Shown: positions 51,836-63,833 of the stretch, piece after piece | How positions within the stretch are numbered: the first letter of the stretch is position 1 | How the letters are laid out: every line of letters starts with the position of its first letter | Assembly (NCBI RefSeq): GCF_029168945.1 | Contig: NC_083604.1 | Coordinates: 42,217,686-42,281,685 of the forward strand | Length of the DNA stretch: 64,000 bases | Direction: 5' to 3' | From: Cannabis sativa | Taxonomy: Eukaryota; Streptophyta; Magnoliopsida; Rosales; Cannabaceae | The notes under the pieces: generated by a model | Told to the model about the DNA's origin: nothing | The model's database searches: none | Seen by the model: the letters and a program-made list of their open reading frames with translations, nothing else | Program-made: the position numbers and the translations under genes

Positions 51836-53645
51836 AAGTTTTAGCGAATTATTATCCAATTGGATTTATGATTCTGGACTAAACTTTGTTTATTTATTTT
51901 CTTCTTCTGATAGGCCAAGCTACTTGAACTCAATTGAGTTGGATCAGCAAGCTGGACCAAGGGTGAAATCGTCCAGATGAAGATGAAGCTCTTCATTTTT
52001 TTGAATTAATTGTTTTAGTTTAAAAACAATTTGGATTTCAAATTTTAGTTAGGGATATTTATCCCTGTTTCTCTCATATTGTTGCAATACATTTTTTTAA
52101 TTATTAATAAAGTATTTTTTTTTCGAAATTCCCTATTGCAATTTATGAGATTGAGCTTCATTTAATTTTATCTTCATCAATTATTACCACATTATATTTG
52201 TATGTTTGTATGTGTAAGTGTTTTTATTATTGATGCAAATTCTATAATATTTACAACTCTTCATAGAGTTATATTATATAAACACTAGAAATTATTTCTA
52301 TGTTTATCAATAATTGTTCATTCTCATACAATTATTAAGAATTTGTTTAATAAAAGGATCTTATGATCTGATAGGGGTGGAGAAAAGTTAAGAAAACTAT
52401 ACAGTTCAACGATCTTTTATATCTAATGAACTCTGGATAGTATTCAACTCCACATAAACTCTATCACACTAAGAGAATCATGATCTTTACAACCTTTAGG
52501 GGTGGATCGTAATCTCTATATACTTAGGGGTGGAGGTTATCCACAAGTACCCTATATGTATATTCTTAGGGGTGGAGTCTATTCCACAATTCCCTATGAA
52601 ACACATATCTTGTTTAAACATAAAAGTAATATAATGAGTCAGCTATTGTCAATATAAATTCTTGATCTTGATTGTATGTTCCATTTCGTTTTTACTGTTG
52701 TAAGTAAAAGTTAGATACCTTTGAAAGTTCTTTGTTAAAGTTTCACACTACCTTAATTGAGTGGGAGAATTTTAAAGTTCTATACCCATCTTCATTAGGT
52801 TGATACTTGTGATAGGTACTTAAGAACACTACTGAAAAGCAAATCTAACCATTCACATGGATAGGTATAGCTTATCAGAATTATGAGAATAAGATAAAGA
52901 ACTCTAGTTCAGTCCATTCGAATGACTTGAACCAAGAATTCTTAATCCTCATAAAATTTGATGGTATCTTAATTTTGATTACTTTATCTCTGGCATGTAT
53001 TTTTCACTTCAAATACTAGTCTGCTATGTTGATGACTTAGTCTTAACTTAAAGTTTCAGACTAACACAAAAGTCACAACTAGGTAACTCTCCAAACAATT
53101 AGAGGTTAAAAGTATTATTTAACCAGACATCTGCAATTGAGTGGGAGCTATCTGAGATGTAATCAAATAGGGAACATTAGAAGATATTCAAGAAGGATTT
53201 ATGTAAGTGATCTATATGACAGATATTAAGGAACTGTGTATCAGTTGTCTTTGTATCTCACCATCTAATTTCGAAATTATATAAGATGGTGCTTACTTTG
53301 GGGGTGGAGGAATTATTGTATAATAATTCAAGCTCTACCAGAGAAGAACTATAACTTGGTCTATTCGAAAATACCAAAAAGTTATATCACTGAAGAAAAG
53401 TCTACACTGTATTATCTCAATTACATATTTTAAAATATGAGAGATATGTCTTCTGTTAATTCAGATGTACATTTAAAACAGTAAAGATTTCAGTATCCCT
53501 TGATGAGTAAAGCATATAGTAAAGGATGTTTCATAAGAGTTTTTATGAACTAGTTTCCAGAAGTTTGGGTGGATTCAAATATACTACACTTGATCTGAAG
53601 ATCAAGACATCAGATTGACCTATTTGCGCAGTTTGTTTTATATTA
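51836..53645 (+). pseudogene. Decayed copia pol remnant of element C
   Basis: Islands of pol survive in no common frame: WIYDSG (protease, near 51865), a 'GATAGGGGTGGAG' island (integrase TDRGGE codons, near 52370) and 'CTTTGGGGGTGGAGG' (the LGGG part of RNase H, near 53297). The purine motif AGGGGTGGA also recurs near 52498, 52527 and 52567. No functional enzyme is possible. Confidence 0.7.
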
Positions 53646-53660
53646 GTGCAAGTGGGAGTT
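53646..53660 (+). other. Polypurine tract of C
   Basis: GTGCAAGTGGGAGTT lies directly before the 3' LTR. The same tract precedes the 3' LTRs of B (56398-56412) and A (57874-57888). Confidence 0.85.
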
Positions 53661-55569
53661 TGTTAGGTTTTATGCCCTAAATAAAACTCTTTACAATCTG
53701 ATTAGTTATCAATATAAGAAGTTTGAAGTGATTGATGTTTGCATGAATTTTACATGCTAATGGTTTAATATGTTTATTATGTTTATTACATTCATACACA
53801 CAAAATCAGTTAAATCCAGATCATATGTTTATTCACAATTACAGTGTCGTCAACACAGTGGAATGTGATTGTGATCATATGAATCAAAAGTTTTAGTCCC
53901 TGTTTCATCAGTGTTATTGGATTTACACTAATGTGATAATCAGCGATGATGTGTACTTACACTTGGAGTAAGTGTTATGTTCTTTCCAGGACATTAGTAA
54001 AGTATACTAGTTTCGAATGTATGGAGTATACATTGGACTGGACCGATATTGCAACTAAGTTAAGATATTACAAACTTACCGTTATACATATCTTTCCAAG
54101 TCAATATCAGTAGTTGATCTTAAGATTAAAAGAATCTAAATCCTGATATGCTTAGGCTCAACTCAGGAGTGCTATGCATGTTCTTAGATTTATTAGTTAA
54201 GCCTACTTTCGGGTCAGGGTGATACGTATATTTTGGGAACATGATAGTATGATTGAGTGGGAGTGCTGAACATAAATATGGAATCTATAGCTTCTACTGG
54301 TGTATAGAAGTCAAGTGATGATTCCCTTCGAGCTTAGCAAATAGAAGTAAATGGATGAGCTCTTGTTTAACTGACTAATTATTAGATCACTAAACACCAT
54401 TTACAGGTAGCTAAGTGTTTTAAGGGGCAAAATACATTGAGGGGTGAGAACGGTAAAGAAATCCCATCTCGATGTAAATCATCTATATAGAGGATCTTTA
54501 AATCACAATAAGATTATAACAATGGTTAAATGAGATAGTATATTGGTATCGTGAAACATACAATATGCTCTATATAAGTCTGAGAGTGCAATTCTAAGTT
54601 CTAAGAGTGGATTCAACGAAGAATTAATAAGTAGGAATTTACTTGGTAAATTTGGTTCACTTATTGGAAGCTCAGCATATAGATCCATGGTCCCCATTCT
54701 AGTTGAGAACATTCTGCTTGTAAGACTCATTAATTGATTCGTGATTGATCAATTATAATTCTAAAGTTAGACTATGTCTAATTTTATGAATTTTCACTAA
54801 GCAGGGGTGAAATTGTAAGGAAAAGAGTTTTCTAGGTTTATTTATTTATTAATAGACTTTATATGTCTAATTAATAATTAAATTAAATGACAATATTATT
54901 TAATAATCTATTTTAGTTATTAAATAATTAGTTTTGGCATTTAAAAGGTTAGAATTAGAAAATTGGCATTTTTGAGAAAATAGAGATAAAATTTGATAAA
55001 ATTGCAAAATTAAGTGAGGCCCATTACAACACCTAGGCCGGCCACTTAATTAGCTTTTTCAAATTAATATTTTCATTATTTTAATGCCAAATAATTCTAA
55101 ACCTAGACCTAGTAGTTGCCTATAAATAGAAAGTGATGGCTCAGTCACAACACATGCTTTCATTAGCTTTCTGACAGAAATTTCTCTCTTCAGAAAAACT
55201 GAGCCTTCCTCACTCTCTACCTTGGCCGAAATCTCTCTTTCTCTTTTCCCTTCATCTTTTTCGTGACCCTAGTGAAAGAGTAAGTGCCCACACACAGCAA
55301 GCAATAACTCAATCATAGATTGGAAGACTGTGAAGGATCAAAGCTTGAAGAAGAAGGAGATTCGGGCTCAGATCTTGATTATACTCTGCTACAGAAAGGA
55401 ATCAAGGGTTAGAGATCTGAGTGGAAGGAGACATTTATTCCGCTGCATCAATGTAAGGTTTTCTTAACTTTATATGTGTTTATTTTATCGTTTTAGAAAG
55501 TTCATATTTAGGATGTTAATAAACATACTTGTGAGTAGATCTAAGATCCTGGTAAAATAATTCCCAACA
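53661..55569 (+). repeat. 3' LTR of element C, 1.91 kb
   Basis: Near-identical to 45297-47199, with TGTTAGG...CCCAACA ends and the right copy of TGGTA directly after. Confidence 0.95.
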
Positions 55570-55574
55570 TGGTA

Positions 55575-56412
55575 TACCTGGAAATTACTTATTCTAATGC
55601 AAGCATAAGATGCTGAAGCATTTTCTTTCCAATGGCAATCTATAGAAGCTTCAAAACTTCTAAGCATAGATTATATTTATCTAAGGAAAAGTTTCAACTA
55701 TTCCAGAAAAGATAAAGACATGAAAGAATTCTTAAAATCAACAGTGAGAGGTCTCAGATATGCTTTAGTATGCCGTAGACCAGACACCTGCTGTTGAGTG
55801 GGAGTAATGAGTAAATATCATCCAGGAGAAGAACATTGGAAGACAATCAAGTAAATTTTTAAGATTAAGAAGAGGAAGTATATGTTAGTCAATAAGGGTG
55901 TTTGTTTAAAACTCTTAGACTACACCACATCAGATTTCAAGACTTGCCTTTGTGCTAGAAAATATGCTGATGAGATGGTGATTACTTTGGGGGTGGAGTA
56001 GCGATTTTGGAGAAGTGTAAAAACCTATCTGAAATCTCTTGTTCTACCAGAAAGAGACTGAATGTTAAAAGTTGTAGGAAAGATACTTTTTCAGTCTAAG
56101 GAAAGTTCTATACATTTGTGGCAGTGTTCCAACTTGCCTTAACTACTAGGGTTACTTCCTGAATAACCAAAGAGTCGTTGCCCAAAAGTATAGAATCCAG
56201 TATCCCAAGAAAGTAGACATATAGAGTGGAATTTCACATTATCAAGGATTTTGTGATTATGGAAGAGTAATGGTGGAGAAGAGGTTGTGTTTAATTCAAC
56301 CTGTCAGATCCCATTACGAGGAGTTTACTACTATTACACTTGATTGGTATATCAAGGTGTTAATGGTTATTTGAAATGCACTTTTTGTTTTATATTAGTG
56401 CAAGTGGGAGTT
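55575..56412 (+). pseudogene. Decayed copia pol remnant of B, right part, and purine tract
   Basis: It continues the B interior after C. It matches, reversed, the sequence at 12951-13110 of E and the G fragment at 21412-21764. The 'CTTTGGGGGTGGAG' island near 55985 is the RNase H LGGG region. It ends in the purine tract GTGCAAGTGGGAGTT. Confidence 0.75.
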
Positions 56413-57805
56413 TGTTGGGTTTTATGGTTAGGCTCAATTTCAAGAGTGTTACTCATGTTCTTTGATTTGTTAGTTAAGCCTAGTTTTGTATCAGGGTGAT
56501 ACGTACATTTTGGGAACACGGTAGTACAATTGAGTGGGAGCACTAACATAAATATGGAATCTATAGCTTCTATTTGGCAAATAGAAGTAAAGGATGATTT
56601 CCTTCGAGCTTAACCAAACGAAGATAAATGGTGGAGATCTCATTTCACTTAGGTGAAATATCATTTATACATGGTTAAGTGTTTTAAGGATAAAATACAT
56701 TGTAGAGTGTTACGGTAATTTAATCCTGTACAGTGTAAATCATCTATATAGAGGATCATTGATCACATTAGGGTTATAACAATGGATAACTAATGACGTG
56801 TCTATATCGTGGAACATATAGAGCGTTTCTATATGACTGAGAGTGCAATTCCAAGTTCTAAGTGTGGATTCAATGAGGAATTAATAAGTTAGGGAATTTA
56901 CTTGGTAAATTCGGTTCGACTTATTGGAAGCTCGGTTATATAGACCCATGGTCCCCATACTAGTTGAGGCCATACTGCTTGTAAGACTCAGTTAATTGAT
57001 TTTAATTAATCAATTAAAATTCTAAAAGTTAGACTATGTCTACTTTATGAATTTTCACTAAGAAAGGGCGAAATTGTAAAGAAAAGAGATTTTAGGTTTA
57101 TTTATTAATTAAGATATTTTATATGTCTAAATTAATAAATATATTAAATGGCAATATTATTTGATAATTATTTCCAAGTTATTAAATAATTAGAATTGGC
57201 ATTTAAAAGGTTAAATTGGAAAATTGGCATTTTTGAGAAAATAGGAATGGAAAATAACAAAATGGGAAAGTTGCAAAGTGAGGCCCAATACCCTTTGTAT
57301 GGCCGGCCCTTGCATAGGAAATTCCATTTGTAGTTTCCATTATTTTAATGCCATGCAATTCTAACCTAAACCTAGAGGGTTTTCTATAAATAGAAAGTGT
57401 TGGCTTGAGGAAACTAAGACACACATCTTTGATCACTTTGTTTCTCTCAGAAAAAGCCTCACACGCCTCTCTCTCTTTTCTTCTCTCTAAATTTCGAAAC
57501 TTCTTGTGAATGAGTAGTGCCCACACACATCAAGTGGTATCTCAATCATAGTATGGAAGACTATGGAAATTCTACATCAAAGAAGGAGAAAAGAAGATCC
57601 AGGTTCAAATCTTGGTGATGCTCTGCTACAGAAAGGAATCAAGGGCTAGAGATCTGAACGGAATGAGTCATATTATTCCGCTGCACCCACTGTAAGGTTT
57701 TCTAACTTTATATGTGTTTATTTTCATTGTTTTAGAATTCATATTAGGTTGTTAATCCAACATACTTGTTAGTAAATCTAGATCCTGGTAAAATAATTTC
57801 CAACA
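56413..57805 (+). repeat. 3' LTR of element B with a 0.46-kb deletion
   Basis: It starts TGTTGGGTTTTATGG and jumps at once to sequence matching about 36653 of the 5' LTR. Roughly 460 bases are gone; TATG occurs at both deletion ends. From there it is nearly identical to the 5' LTR and carries the intact site where S inserted in the other copy (57667-57680). TATA box at 57385-57392. Confidence 0.93.
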
Positions 57806-57810
57806 GTAAC

Positions 57811-57859
57811 TGCATTTGAAAAGCACCGTCAGAATTTAGGATTAATTGATATGTACTAA
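57811..57859 (+). pseudogene. Last codons of A pol, separated by element B
   Basis: After the right GTAAC copy the A frame resumes and ends LGLIDMY then TAA (57857-57859), the usual type of copia C-terminus (EKH...LGL.D). Confidence 0.85.
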
Positions 57860-57888
57860 TTAGTTTTATATTAGTGCAAGTGGGAGTT

Positions 57889-58384
57889 TGTTGGGTTTTA
57901 TGCTCTAAATAAAACTCCATTTCAATGTAATCCATTTTATTCAATATCAATAAAGAAACAGAAGTATTTTTCATTCATTTGTGTATGTTTTGGTTCATGT
58001 TATCAATTGCTTGTCTATTTGATTTATAAATTCATTTCAAACCCTTTTCACATGCTTGATCCTGTTTATTGTGTTGTCAACACATTGGAAACTAAACATG
58101 ACTATGTGAATAAAGATTCCTAGATTTATCAGACACAGGGTTTTACTGATATCTACAACAGAGTTTACTTGCATTTGGTATAATGCTATGTTCTTTCCAG
58201 AACATTGGTTATAGTAAAGCTTAGGTGGGTGCATGGAGTATGCATCGGAAGGGACCGATATTGAACTTTGACATAGATTTATTAAACTTACCGTAATATC
58301 TATTCAAGTCAATATCGCCTAGTTGATCCTAGATCAAATGATCTCAATCCTGATATGATTAGGCTCAATCTCAAGAGTGTTATT
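57889..58384 (+). repeat. 3' LTR of element A, first 496 bases
   Basis: It matches 28406-28901 and follows the purine tract (57874-57888). It is broken at 58384 by element D; the remainder would lie past the window. Confidence 0.92.
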
Positions 58385-60303
58385 TGTTGGGTTTTGTGCC
58401 CTAAATAAAACCCATTACAATCTGATTAGTTATCAATATAGAATTTTGAAGTGATTTATGTTAACATGTATGTTACATGTTTATGGTTTAATATATATAT
58501 TTAATATATGCACAAAATCAGTTAAATCCAGAACATATAGTCATTCACAATTACAGTATTGTCAATACAGTGGAATGTGATTGTGATTATATGATTCAAA
58601 AGACTTAGTCCCTGTTCATCAGTGTTTTGGATTTACACTGATGTGATAATCAACGATGAAGTATACTTACACTTGGGGTAAGTGTTATGTTCTTTCCAGG
58701 ACATTGGTAAAGTATACTAGTTTCGAATGTATGGAGTATACATTGGACTGGACCGATATTGAACTTAGATAAGATATTATAAACTTACCGTTGTATCTTT
58801 CCGAGTCAATATCAAAAGTTGATCTTAGATTAAGAGAATCTAAATCCTGATATGCTTAGGCTCAATCTCAGGAGTGCTATTCATGTTCTTTGATTTATTA
58901 GTTAAGCCTACTTTTGGGTCAGGGTGATACGTATATTTTGGGAACATGATAGCATAACTGAGTGGGAGTGCTGAACATAAATATGGAATCTATAGCTTCT
59001 ACTGGTGTATAGAAGTCAAGTGATGATTCCCTTCGAGCTTAGTTAAATAGAAGTAAATGGATGAGCTCTTGTTTTAGTGACTATATATTAGATCACTAAA
59101 ACATCATTTACAGGTAACTAAGTGTTCTAAGGGGCAAAATACATTGAGGGGTGTAAACGGTAAATTTGTCCCATCTCGATGTAAATCATTTATATAGAGG
59201 ATATTTTAATCACATTAAAATTATAACAATGGTTAAATGATATAGCATATGGATATCGTGAAACATATAATATGCTCTATATAAGTGTGAGATTGCAATT
59301 CCAAGTTCTAAGAGTGGATTCAACAAGGAATTAATAAGTTAGGGATTTACTTGGTAAATCGGTTCAACTTATTGGAAGCTCAGCAATATAGATCCATGGT
59401 CCCCATTTTCGTTGAGACTATACTGTTTGTAAGACTCTATAATTGATTTATGATTAATCAATTATAATTCTAAAAGTTAGAATATGTCTAATTTGTAAAT
59501 TCTCACAGTTTAAGGATGAAATTGTAAATAAAAGGGTTCTAGGTTTAATCATTAATTGAGAGACTTTGTATGTCTAATTAATAATTATTTTAAATGATAA
59601 TATTATTTAATAATCTATTTTAGTTATTAAATAATTAGTTTTGGCATTTAAATGGTTAGAATTGGAAAAATAACATTTTTGGAGAAATAGAAATAAAAAT
59701 GAGGAAACTGCAAAATCCATGTGAGGTACATAACACACCATGGCCGGCCACCCCTTTGCATGTTTCCCAATTATTATTTTCAATTTTAATTGCCATGTAA
59801 TTGCTAATTAAAGCCTAGCAATAATAGGAAAGTGGTGGATCACACTAAATAAGGCAGTTAATCAATTACACAGTAAAAGAGGAAACTGCTTATTTGGAAA
59901 GTTGAGCTCTCCCTTTTCCCTATATATAGCAGCCCTTGTTCTCTTCTCTTGCATGCATAATAACCCACGAATTCAGGAGAGAAAAAGAGAGAAATTTTCG
60001 AAATCCTTGTGAGAGAGAAGTGCCCACACACAACATTTAGTACCTCAATCATAGTTTGGAAGACTGTGAAGGATCACATCCAACTGAAGGACATTCGGGC
60101 TGAGATCTTGATTATACTCTGCTACAGACAGGAATCAAGGGTTGGAGATCTGAGTGGAAGGAGACACTTAATTTCGCTGTCATCACTGTAAGTTATTCTT
60201 AACTTTTATGTGTTTTGTTTATCGTTTTAGAAGTTCATATTTAGGTTGTTAAATCAACATACTTGTGAGTAGATCTAAGATCCTGGTAAAATTAATTCCA
60301 AAA
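58385..60303 (+). repeat. 5' LTR of element D, 1.92 kb
   Basis: It starts TGTTGGGTTTTGTGCCC and ends ATTCCAAAA (expected CCAACA). It differs from C in the promoter segment: TATATATAG at about 59921-59929 takes the place of TATAAATAG, within extra sequence (about 59830-59930). Confidence 0.9.
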
Positions 60304-60305
60304 AC

Positions 60306-60322
60306 TGGTATCAGAGCCATGG
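60306..60322 (+). other. Primer binding site of D
   Basis: TGGTATCAGAGCCATGG, an exact match to the plant initiator Met tRNA primer site. Confidence 0.92.
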
Positions 60323-63300
60323 TAATTGATTTTCTTGCAAGAAATTTGGACTTAAAACGATCTGTTTGTGATTTGGATGGTTTCATGGTGTGTCATATTG
60401 ATGTTTGATTGATGTTTGTGAATTCTGGGAAAAATAATTGATTATCTGTATCTGAAATTATTTTTATTGGATAGTTTGGAAAATTCTAAGAAATTTATTT
60501 TTTTACAGAACTCTATTTCGATTTAATTTGAATTAGTTATGAATTTTTGAAAATCGAAAAAAATCGAGGTGGTGAGCACCTTCCCTACGCACGCGGAAAT
60601 CATGCGCAGGAGTGCATGCGCCGAGTTTTCTCGGCTGTATCTCCCCTTCCACGCGCGCGGACAGTATGCTTTGCATATTGTCCGTACCACCTGCCATTTT
60701 TTTCGTTTTCTTCGATTTTTTATGCTTTTTCATGGAATTAACTTCCGATTTTTTGTGTAGTTTTGTATTTTTATTTTTGTTTATCAATTTTTAAATCTAA
60801 TTATCAGAAATAAATTAATTTTATTTTAAAATTAATTTTAGATATTAGTGTAATTTGAATTTGAAAATAGGTTAAAATCAAGTATTGCTTACCTCTTTTC
60901 TTATTTCTTTTAAATTTTGATTATTTTATCTTATTTTTAAATATAAGGTGAGAAATTATTTTTTTTATATAAATATTTTTTTTAGTAATTTGACCTTATT
61001 TAGAATAAGATTACTATAATCATGGTATTTTAAAAGGGGAAATAAGATATTTTTGTTAACTTTTAAATTTTGTTATTTTTACTTAAATTAAATTGTAAAA
61101 TCAGAAAAGGGTATGTATTTACCATTTTCTATTTTATTGAATATTTAATTTATTAAATAACATGAAATTTAAAAGGAAAGTTAACAAATTTATTTTGAAA
61201 TGATATTTAGGTTACTCAAAACCTAATTTTTTTTCAAAATTGTATGTTTAATTTTAAATATTTTTTTTTATTTCATTCTTTAAAAAAACGAAATTTATTT
61301 TTTTTAATTATATTTCGAAATAAAGATTAATATTTTAAAATTAAATAAATCCTACTTCCAACTATCCAAATCTAAATTTTTGCAGGTGTATGTGTTTTAG
61401 ATTGTTTGTAAGTTTTCTAAAACCTATTATTGCTTGATCTAAATTGCCATGGTTAACTTGTTGACATATCCAATGATCTGATTTTAACCCATAGTTCAAT
61501 TGATGATAGGTCAAGTAAATAATTTGTAACAGGTAAATTTTACATTCTTCTTTCATCTGTGTATGACCTAGAAACATGATAGGATCCATCCAAATCTGTG
61601 TGCCTGTGTGAGCCTATATGTTTAATTTCTGTTATAGACACATATAGGTTGTTGTTGCTAAATAAAATGTCATAACTTGATAAATTTTATTTAGGCTTGT
61701 TTAGTTAATGGGCCTATTCAATTAATAACAGTTGTTCATTTTAAGGTTAAATTCCTCTCTTTTGGGCCTTGTGTGAGAGTTGGGAGCCTTAGAAGTGGGT
61801 ACAACATACTGAACCCAGCCCCCCCTCACATGAACAACCCCAATTGTGAAGGCCCATTTGCCTGATTTGGATAACTGTGCTAGGTTAATTAAATTAGTTT
61901 GACCTAATAAAATTGAATAGCAACATAATTAATTTCATTCTTTGAAATTAATTTAAGAAAAACATAGTTTGTAGAATATTATTTTCTAGATAAACTATTT
62001 GTATTTTTATTGTATTTAATTAAATAAAGAATTTTAACTAACTAGATTCTTTCTGAAACTTACTTTTATTATTTTATTAAATATTCCTATTTAAGTTATA
62101 AATTAGTTATTACTAATTTTCCTTATTAACTTGAATTTGAATATCTTTTGAATTTAATATTAAGTTGAGGAATTCTAGGAATTGGTTATTGAAGATTCTT
62201 AAAAGATATTTTTTAAGTTGGTTTTAAACTTAAAATAGAATATCTTTAAATTAAGTAGTTACCACCTAATTTTGATATTTAATTAAATTTTATTTGGAAA
62301 ATTTTGAGTTGCAAATTATAGATTCTTTCTATAATAACTTAAATCAGATATTTTCCAAATCTTGAAAAGATACTTAGTTAAATTAAGATATTTTCTAGAT
62401 AGTTATTTCGATACTAATTATTATTTCTACTATAGGAAAATATCATTGATTGTGAAATTAATTGTTTAATAATTAATTTTGGTACAATTCAAGTTAAGAA
62501 TATTTTTCCTAGTATTAAAATGGAAATTAATAATTAAGCCTTCTCTACACTTAATTATTTATTTCCTGAATTTAATACATTTAATTAAATTAAAAATTAA
62601 ATATCTAAGTTGATTTTCATAATGATACTTAAATATTGTTACTTTCATGATATTTAATTAAATAGAAAATTATTTTAAGTTGGGTATTTTATAACAACTT
62701 AAATTTGAATAATTTTCAGAATATATTTTATTTATTTTATTAATCATTTTTTTTCGAAATTGCATTTGATTATGCAAGATGATTTTGAATTTATCTTGAA
62801 AGATAGATTAAAGTTGTAAACTAATTATTCTAATTAATTTTGCATCAACTTAAATCAATGATTTTTTCATTTGATGATTAATTTAAAATAAAGGAACTAA
62901 AATATATTATTAGAAATTGAATTAATTAGTCAAGAAAATCTAGATAGATAGTATCCTTGCTTGAAGTATTTTTTAAGTATAGTTTGATTTATTTTAATGT
63001 ATTTCGAAAATTGTATATTTTTGGAAATACAATATATATATATATATATTTGTAGAAAATTATAATTTGAGTTGCAAATTAATTTAAATTAATACAACTT
63101 AAATTAAGTAATTTTCTTAATATTTATTGGAAAATTAATACTAATATGGAAATAATTCATTTTATTTTCTTAACCATTTGAGTTTAATTTTATAAATATT
63201 AAATTAAATTTTATTTAGAGTTTTATTCTAAATTTAAAATTTAATAAATATATATATATTTAAAATAAATAAATAATAGAAGAAAATACATTTTAAATAA

Positions 63301-63833
63301 TGAGTTTTATTATTAAGATATTCGATCTCCATTGTTGGTTTTACATAGCTATTGTTTTAGTGAGTAATCCTCCCTAATGGAGGAACGTTCATTAGCAAGT
63401 TAGCACCGTTTAATCTCGAAAGATAAGTATATTTGTAAGTTTTTTATATTAGTATTGATCACCCTAGTGGTGGCGAGTGTATAAGACTTACAAACGTATG
63501 AAACAATGGTGGAAGCTCATGAAATAGGAATGACCTTGACTCTCGCCTAAACGGGACAACGTCGGATTCTCTTTTCGATCGAATAAACGGTTGCTAGAAT
63601 GTTTGTTATTTTAGACGAGCTGACAACTCTATTCAATGGATGATAGCTTTGTCTCTCGCCTAAACGGGACACTGATATCAGTTTGTTGATAACCTTGGAA
63701 ATTATTTAGGATTATATTTTTTAGTATTTTCTCTAGTCATTCCTACTTGCTATGTGCTAATAATTTCTGAATAAGATTTTGTGTTAAACCATAATTGATA
63801 TCTATTTATTATCTTGTAGTATCCTGAATTGCA
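60323..63833 (+). other. Leader of element D (non-coding)
   Basis: GC-rich block 60568-60690 with GCCGAG-TTTT-CTCGGC (60620-60635). Mid-leader block 61680-61870. Pre-gag module 63321-63690: TCCTCC-CTAAT-GGAGGA (63368-63384), TTTGTAAG/CTTACAAA (63432-63439, 63487-63494) around CACC-CTAGT-GGTG, and motifs at 63536 and 63648 (the second reads GTCTCTCGCC). Gag starts about 160 bases later. Confidence 0.7.

Larger units (their letters stand above)
45297..55569 (+). mobile_element. Element C: complete gag-only copia-type element
   Basis: LTRs 45297-47199 and 53661-55569; target duplication TGGTA on both sides (45292-45296, 55570-55574). E, which lacks this insert, reads through the matching site (near 13100-13125), giving the empty site. 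Primer site, long leader, gag, decayed pol and purine tract are in order. The LTRs differ at about a dozen bases plus a 6-base indel, so insertion is recent. Confidence 0.96.
36180..57805 (+). mobile_element. Non-autonomous copia-type element B
   Basis: LTRs at 36180-39939 (with a nested solo LTR) and 56413-57805 flank an interior with leader and decayed pol. The target duplication is GTAAC (36175-36179 and 57806-57810) in the last codons of A pol. Removing B and one GTAAC restores the usual copia context after DPFTK, which confirms the call. The interior is itself split by element C (45297-55569). Over about 1.38 kb the LTRs differ at roughly 16 sites by hand count. Confidence 0.93.

Noticed and set aside
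60306..60322. tRNA gene fragment
   Set aside because: Only the short primer site complementary to the tRNA 3' end is present, directly after an LTR; there is no cloverleaf.
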